The notes under the pieces: model-generated
What the model saw: only the letters and a program-made list of their open reading frames with translations
What the model was told of the DNA's origin: nothing
Databases searched by the model: none
Position numbers and translations under genes: made by a program
Shown: positions 4,708 through 8,935 of the stretch, one piece after another
Numbering within the stretch: the first letter of the stretch is position 1
Layout of the letters: each line of letters begins with the position of its first letter
Assembly: GCA_031267955.1 (NCBI GenBank)
Contig: JAIRYB010000135.1
Span: 1 to 8,935 of the forward strand
DNA from: Spirochaetaceae bacterium
GTDB lineage: Bacteria > Spirochaetota > Spirochaetia > Treponematales > Breznakiellaceae
DNA length: 8,935 bases
Direction: 5' to 3'

Positions 4708-7542
4708 ATGGATATACTGGAACGCTGGCGGCAATGCCACAGCTTGGTACAGTTCTTTACCGAGGGGGACCCTCCGCAGGATTACGACGAGCTTTTCCGG
4801 GGCGTCCGCGCGGGCGTATACGTCCCCCTCTGGACCTCGGTCATCCGCGGCGGGCATCTTTTGGACAAGACCTGCCGCGACATCATGCGATGTTACCGCG
4901 CCTGGGGCTATGAGCCGGTCCCTATGGACGGCAATCCGCCGGACTTTATCGGCCAGCAGTTCCGCTTTCTCTGTTATCTCTACGCCTGCGCGCTGTACAG
5001 CCGGGAACACGGAACTTCGCCGGAACCCTTTGAGCGGGCGGCGCGGGACTTTGTCCTTTCCTTTCTGGCGGAGACGGCCCGTTCCGTCGCGGCGGGGATG
5101 CGCCCCTATGGGTTGTTTGCCGATACCGCCGCCAATATGGATGCCTTTATCCGCAACTCCCTCGCGGGGGAGCGCCCCGGCCCGGGGGAGGACTCCGGCG
5201 GAGGGGGCGCGCCCGGCGAAGATGAACCGGAACCGGGACTTTCCTGCCATGACGCCTACACCGGGGGGCCCTCCGCGCCTGTGCCGGAGCGCCCGCCCGG
5301 GCCGGTGAAGATCGCCGGAAGGAACAACTGCGGGGGCCGCTGCGGTATCCTGCTTACCGTGGAAGAGGGCTGCGTCACCGGCCTTAGCGCGGGCCGCTGG
5401 CCGCCGGGGGAACCGGAGATCCGGCCCTGTATGCGGGGTATGGCTTACCGGGAAACCTTCCTTGACGGGCGGCGGCTCCGCTACCCCATGCAACGGATCG
5501 GGGAAAGGGGCGAGGGCCGTTTCCGCCGGGTTACCTGGGATGAGGCGGCGGAGATCTGCGCGGAGGCATGGGTCCGCGTCCGGGACCGCTACGGGCCGGC
5601 CTCCCGGTACGTGAACTATGCCACCGGGGTAGAATCCCTGGTCAGCCCCGCCTTTATGGCGCGGCGGCTGCTCAGCCTGGACGGGGGGTATCTGGGGTAC
5701 TACAACAGCTACAGCAGCGCCTGCGCCCGCTTTACCACCCCCTTTGTTTACGGCGACAACTTCAGCGGCAACAGCCCGGAAGACATTCTCAACTCCGCTT
5801 TGCTGATCCTCTGGGGGCACAATCCCCGCGAGACGCTGTTCGGTTCGGAACGGGCCTGGTACATCGCCAGGGCGAAAAAGCGGGGCCTGCGGGTGATCGT
5901 GATCGATCCGAGGGAAAGCGACACGGCCCGCTTTTGGGCGGACGAATGGATACCCCTGCGGCCTTCCACCGACGCGGCCCTGGCCGACGCGCTGGCCTAC
6001 GTCATTTTGTCCGGGGGACTGGCCGACCGGCGCTTTATGGACGCCTGCTGCCAGGGTTTTGACGGAGCCCATCTCCCGCCGGGTGTCCCCCCGGACCAAA
6101 GCTACGAAGCGTACCTCTTTGGCCGGCAGGACGGGATCCCCAAAACCCCCGCCTGGGCCGAGGCAATCACCGGCGTCCCCCGCGGGCGGATCGAGGCGCT
6201 GGCCCGCGAGTACGCCGCGGCCAGGCCCGCCTGCCTGCTTCCCGGTCTGGGCCTCCAGCGCACGGGCAGCGGCGAGCAGACGGTCCGGGGGCTTATCGCC
6301 CTTGCCTGCATCACCGGCAACGTGGGTATTCCCGGCGGCGGGGCTGCCGGGACCGGCTCGATTCCCTGGTTTCCTATTCAAGGGTATCCGGTGCCGCCCA
6401 ATCCCTATCCCGGAAAAATACCCAGCTTCCTCTGGACCCGCGCCCTGGAAGACGCCCGGTCAATGACGGCCGAAGCCGACGGGCTTACGGGAGTGGACAG
6501 CCTCGGCACGGACATCAAGCTGATTTTGAACCTTGCGGGTAATACCCTGGTGAATCAGCACGGCGACATCAACCGTACTATCGGCCTGCTCAAAGATCCG
6601 GGCAAAGCCGAATTTATTCTCTGTTCGGATGTGTTTATGACTCCCAGCGCGCGTTTCGCGGATCTGCTGCTGCCGGGTTCTTCCTTCTTTGAGGAGGAGG
6701 CAGTCCTGCCCCCCTGGGATTTCGGCGACTACATCCTGTACAGCGGCAGGGCCGTCGAGCCGCTCTTTGGCTGCCGGGGCGAATACGAATTTTTCGCGGA
6801 TCTTAGCCGCAAGCTGGGCCTCTTCGATGCCTGGTCGGGCGGCCATGCCTCGATATCCGAATGGCACGAAAGCCTTTACCGCGATATCCGCGCGGCCTGC
6901 CCCGACTTCCCGGACTACGAAACCTTCAAAAGGGAGGGGGGCTACCGCCGCGAAAGGGCCGCGCCCTATATCGCCTACGCGGATCAGGCCCGTGACCCCG
7001 CCGGCCACCCCTTTGCCACGCCCTCGGGCAGGATCGAGATATACTCCCCCAGGCTTGCGGCCCTGGGCCGGCCCGCCGAGGTTCCCCCCATTCCCCGCTA
7101 TGTTCCCTGCCCCGAGGGGCCGGAGGACCCGCTGCGGGAACGCTTCCCCCTCCAGCTCATAGCCTGGCATACCAAGCGCAGCACCCACTCCGTGCAGGAC
7201 AACACTGCGCGCCTGGAGAGGGCCGAGCCGCAGCGTCTGTGGATTCACCCTGACGACGCGGCAATCCGGGGCATCGGCGACGGGGATCTGGCGGAGGTTT
7301 TCAACGATCGGGGGCGGGCCCGGCTGCCGGCCTTTGTTACCACCCGGATCATGCGGGGAGTTATCGCCATGCCCCAGGGCGGCTGGTACAGCCCGGACGC
7401 CGGCGGCGTTGACCGGCGGGGTTCCGTCAACGTGCTTACTTCCCAGCGGCCCACGCCTCTGGCCCGTGGCAACGCGCAGCATACTTGCCTTGCCGAGGCG
7501 CGGAGGGCAGGGCCGGCGTCCGTAATTAATACCGGTCATTGA
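4708..7542 (+). CDS. TorD-like chaperone domain fused to DMSO reductase-family molybdopterin oxidoreductase
   Basis: A 944-aa two-part protein. Residues 1-150 look like an all-helical TorD/DmsD-type chaperone, with PVPMDGNPPDFIGQQFRFLC at 70-89 matching the family's P-x-D-x-I/L-x-x-(E/Q)-x-x-FL signature. A Gly/Pro/Glu-rich linker (about 151-200) leads to a full molybdopterin oxidoreductase. That part has NNCGGRC (C208, C212) and RPCMRG (C241) for a 4Fe-4S cluster, then YYNSYSSAC, where S336 aligns with the Mo-ligand serine of DMSO reductases. ILWGHNPRE and VIDPRES follow, and a C-terminal dinucleotide-binding domain starts near 810. The usual first cluster cysteine is replaced (G204, R205). 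There is no Tat signal and no DmsB/DmsC-type partner in the window, so the enzyme is probably cytoplasmic with an unknown electron donor. The Ser ligand favours S- or N-oxide reduction, but the substrate is unknown. ATG 4708 (GGCGGA 10 nt upstream) is chosen; GTG 4699 would add three residues. Confidence 0.88.
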   Translation: MDILERWRQCHSLVQFFTEGDPPQDYDELFRGVRAGVYVPLWTSVIRGGHLLDKTCRDIMRCYRAWGYEPVPMDGNPPDFIGQQFRFLCYLYACALYSREHGTSPEPFERAARDFVLSFLAETARSVAAGMRPYGLFADTAANMDAFIRNSLAGERPGPGEDSGGGGAPGEDEPEPGLSCHDAYTGGPSAPVPERPPGPVKIAGRNNCGGRCGILLTVEEGCVTGLSAGRWPPGEPEIRPCMRGMAYRETFLDGRRLRYPMQRIGERGEGRFRRVTWDEAAEICAEAWVRVRDRYGPASRYVNYATGVESLVSPAFMARRLLSLDGGYLGYYNSYSSACARFTTPFVYGDNFSGNSPEDILNSALLILWGHNPRETLFGSERAWYIARAKKRGLRVIVIDPRESDTARFWADEWIPLRPSTDAALADALAYVILSGGLADRRFMDACCQGFDGAHLPPGVPPDQSYEAYLFGRQDGIPKTPAWAEAITGVPRGRIEALAREYAAARPACLLPGLGLQRTGSGEQTVRGLIALACITGNVGIPGGGAAGTGSIPWFPIQGYPVPPNPYPGKIPSFLWTRALEDARSMTAEADGLTGVDSLGTDIKLILNLAGNTLVNQHGDINRTIGLLKDPGKAEFILCSDVFMTPSARFADLLLPGSSFFEEEAVLPPWDFGDYILYSGRAVEPLFGCRGEYEFFADLSRKLGLFDAWSGGHASISEWHESLYRDIRAACPDFPDYETFKREGGYRRERAAPYIAYADQARDPAGHPFATPSGRIEIYSPRLAALGRPAEVPPIPRYVPCPEGPEDPLRERFPLQLIAWHTKRSTHSVQDNTARLERAEPQRLWIHPDDAAIRGIGDGDLAEVFNDRGRARLPAFVTTRIMRGVIAMPQGGWYSPDAGGVDRRGSVNVLTSQRPTPLARGNAQHTCLAEARRAGPASVINTGH

Positions 7543-7555
7543 ACCGATAATCCAA

Positions 7556-7561
7556 AAGGAG
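7556..7561 (+). promoter_or_regulatory. Ribosome binding site of the M20 peptidase gene
   Basis: AAGGAG-type sequence in the 26-nt gap after the Mo enzyme's stop, about 7 nt before the ATG at 7569. It supports that start and cotranscription. Confidence 0.7.
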
Positions 7562-7568
7562 CATACCC

Positions 7569-8935
7569 ATGAATCTTTTTTTGCTGATTGCCCTTTCCCT
7601 TTTCGCCTGTCTTGTCGCGGCGGTTCTGATTTCCACCCTTTTGTTCCGCCCTCCCCGGGGCCGGGCCGGCGCGGAGCCCTACGATCCCGGGGAGATCCCG
7701 GGGGAAGTTCTTGGCCGTTTAACAAAGGCGATTAGCCTTCCCACCGTCTGCACCCAGGACTATACGGGGACCGACTTTGCCCCTTTCGAGGAATTTATCG
7801 CCTTTCTTTCGGAGGCCTATCCCCTGTTCCACAAAACCTGCGCCCTTGAGCGGGTCAACAGCTACGCCCTGGTGTACCGCTGGCGGGGAGCGGATCCCTC
7901 CCTGTTGCCGATGATGCTCACCGCCCACTACGACGTGGTTCCCGTGGAGGCGGGGACCGAAGCCGGGTGGAAATACCCGCCCTTTTCCGGCGCGGTCGCG
8001 GAGGGGAGGGTCTGGGGCCGGGGAACCCTGGACATCAAGAGCCAGATAACCGCCCACATGGAGGCGGCGGAGACCCTGATGCGCCGGGGCTTTGCCCCCA
8101 AACGGGATTTTTATTTTGTCTACGGCCAGGACGAGGAAATCGGCGGCCGTAACGGCGCGTACAAGACGGCGGATTATTTCGCGGAAAGGGGAATCCGTTT
8201 TGAAGGGGTCCTTGACGAAGGCGGCTTTGCCGTATCCGGCGTCATCAAGGGAGTGGCCGCCCCGCTGGCGCTGATAGGCGTCGCGGAAAAAGGTTTCTGC
8301 AACTACGAGCTGACTCTGGAAGGGGAGGGGGGCCACAGTTCCATGCCGCCCGCCCACACCGCCCTGGGGAACGCCGCCCGGCTAATCGCCGCCATCGAGT
8401 CCCGGCCCCTCCCGGCCCGGCTTACGGCGCCTGCCCTCCGGCTCCTCCGCAACATCGCCGGAGAAATGGGCTTTGCGGTCCGTATGGCTGTGGCGAACCT
8501 CTGGCTCTTCAGGCCGCTGATACTGAAGATACTTACCGCCAATTACGTTACCAACGCCATGGTACGTACCACCTTTGCCGCCACCATGGCCAGCGCCGGC
8601 AGCGCCGCCAACGTGCTGCCCCGGAAGGCCCAGGCTGTGGTCAACGTGCGGCTCCTGCCGGGGGATTCCGTGGCGGGCGTGGCCGCTTATTTTGAAGCAA
8701 TCGCCGGAAAGCTAAAGCTCCCCATTGCCATCCGCGCCCTTGCCGCGCAAGAGCCCTCCCGGCTGTCCCCCGCCGAGGGGACGGTCTACCGGCGGCTCGT
8801 CGCCCTCATCGATGAGGTATTCCCCGGCGTCATCTCCTCCCCCTACCTGGTGATGGGCGGGACCGACGCCCGCAAGTATTACAAGGTCTGCGACCATGTC
8901 TACCGTTTTACCCCCATGCTGGTCACCGACGAGGA
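7569..8935 (+). CDS. M20 family metallopeptidase, carboxypeptidase S/PM20D1-like (3' end cut by window)
   Basis: The first 455 codons of an open frame that runs off the window. Residues 3-27 are one hydrophobic segment followed by an Arg-rich stretch, i.e. a membrane anchor or uncleaved signal. The M20 di-zinc site is complete: H120 in AHYDVVP, D155 in GRGTLDIKS, E189/E190 in GQDEEIGG (general base and ligand), D216 in VLDEGGF, and H443 near the end in CDHVYRFTP. GGHSSMPP (about 257-264) marks the dimerisation/lid domain, and VMGGTDARKY the C-terminal substrate region. Length and the N-terminal anchor match the carboxypeptidase S / PM20D1 branch, which cleaves peptides or N-acyl amino acids at an amide next to a free carboxylate. 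The substrate is unknown. Only a few residues should be missing, since family members end soon after this histidine. It may act on the solute moved by the DUF5058-like pair (inference). Confidence 0.9.
   Translation, partial: MNLFLLIALSLFACLVAAVLISTLLFRPPRGRAGAEPYDPGEIPGEVLGRLTKAISLPTVCTQDYTGTDFAPFEEFIAFLSEAYPLFHKTCALERVNSYALVYRWRGADPSLLPMMLTAHYDVVPVEAGTEAGWKYPPFSGAVAEGRVWGRGTLDIKSQITAHMEAAETLMRRGFAPKRDFYFVYGQDEEIGGRNGAYKTADYFAERGIRFEGVLDEGGFAVSGVIKGVAAPLALIGVAEKGFCNYELTLEGEGGHSSMPPAHTALGNAARLIAAIESRPLPARLTAPALRLLRNIAGEMGFAVRMAVANLWLFRPLILKILTANYVTNAMVRTTFAATMASAGSAANVLPRKAQAVVNVRLLPGDSVAGVAAYFEAIAGKLKLPIAIRALAAQEPSRLSPAEGTVYRRLVALIDEVFPGVISSPYLVMGGTDARKYYKVCDHVYRFTPMLVTDE

Noticed and set aside
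4570..6381. Very long open frame on the minus strand (about 600 codons) opposite the Mo enzyme
   Set aside because: Shadow of a GC-rich gene. The predicted protein is low-complexity (Gly, Pro, Arg, Ala), matches no family I recognise, and the plus-strand frame has clear domains throughout.
7543..7568. Possible terminator or promoter between the Mo enzyme and the M20 gene
   Set aside because: The 26-nt gap holds a ribosome binding site but no stem-loop with T-run and no room for a standard promoter.
7683..7704. Tandem 11-bp GATCCCGGGGA-like repeat in the M20 gene
   Set aside because: Only two units, inside coding sequence between the membrane anchor and the catalytic domain. In GC-rich DNA this is unremarkable and has no visible function.
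6460..7725. Second long minus-strand frame spanning the Mo enzyme's 3' end and the M20 start
   Set aside because: Same cause as above. It also runs across a well-supported intergenic ribosome binding site on the plus strand.

Overview
The window is one strand of tightly packed genes, all on +, with gaps of 9 to 51 nt. It reads as a single long operon, or the middle of one, open at both ends. The DNA is GC-rich, visibly more so from about 4700 on. The content (a nitrogenase-like reductase, a molybdenum oxidoreductase, DUF5058-type membrane proteins) points to an anaerobic or facultative bacterium, perhaps a gut or sediment spirochaete or clostridium. There is no rRNA or other marker gene, so the taxonomic guess is weak.

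Region 1 (1-1474): the last codons of one nitrogenase component 1-like subunit, then a complete second subunit of about 444 aa. The second has three cysteines placed like P-cluster ligands and lacks an obvious cofactor cysteine, so it looks like the K/beta-type partner. A strong hairpin separates the two genes. Region 2 (1473-3189): a GPH/MelB-type sugar-cation symporter-like transporter. A perfect 32-bp direct repeat has one copy just before this gene and one inside its 3' end. The remnant of a short-chain dehydrogenase, missing its N-terminal part and frameshifted, follows directly. Region 3 (3202-4686): two small polytopic membrane proteins, the first DUF5058-like. Region 4 (4708-7542): an unusual fusion of a TorD-like chaperone domain to a DMSO reductase-family molybdopterin oxidoreductase, with no Tat signal and with the first Fe-S ligand cysteine replaced. 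Region 5 (7569-end): the start of a membrane-anchored M20 metallopeptidase of the carboxypeptidase S / PM20D1 type, cut by the window edge.

The genes may form a catabolic or redox module. Transporters (GPH symporter, and possibly the DUF5058 pair) would bring in substrates, the M20 enzyme would hydrolyse an amide or peptide, and two metal reductases would do reductive chemistry. No substrate can be read from the sequence. The most notable points are a nitrogenase-like enzyme of unassigned function in an operon with a chaperone-fused Mo enzyme, and signs of rearrangement on both sides of the transporter gene.
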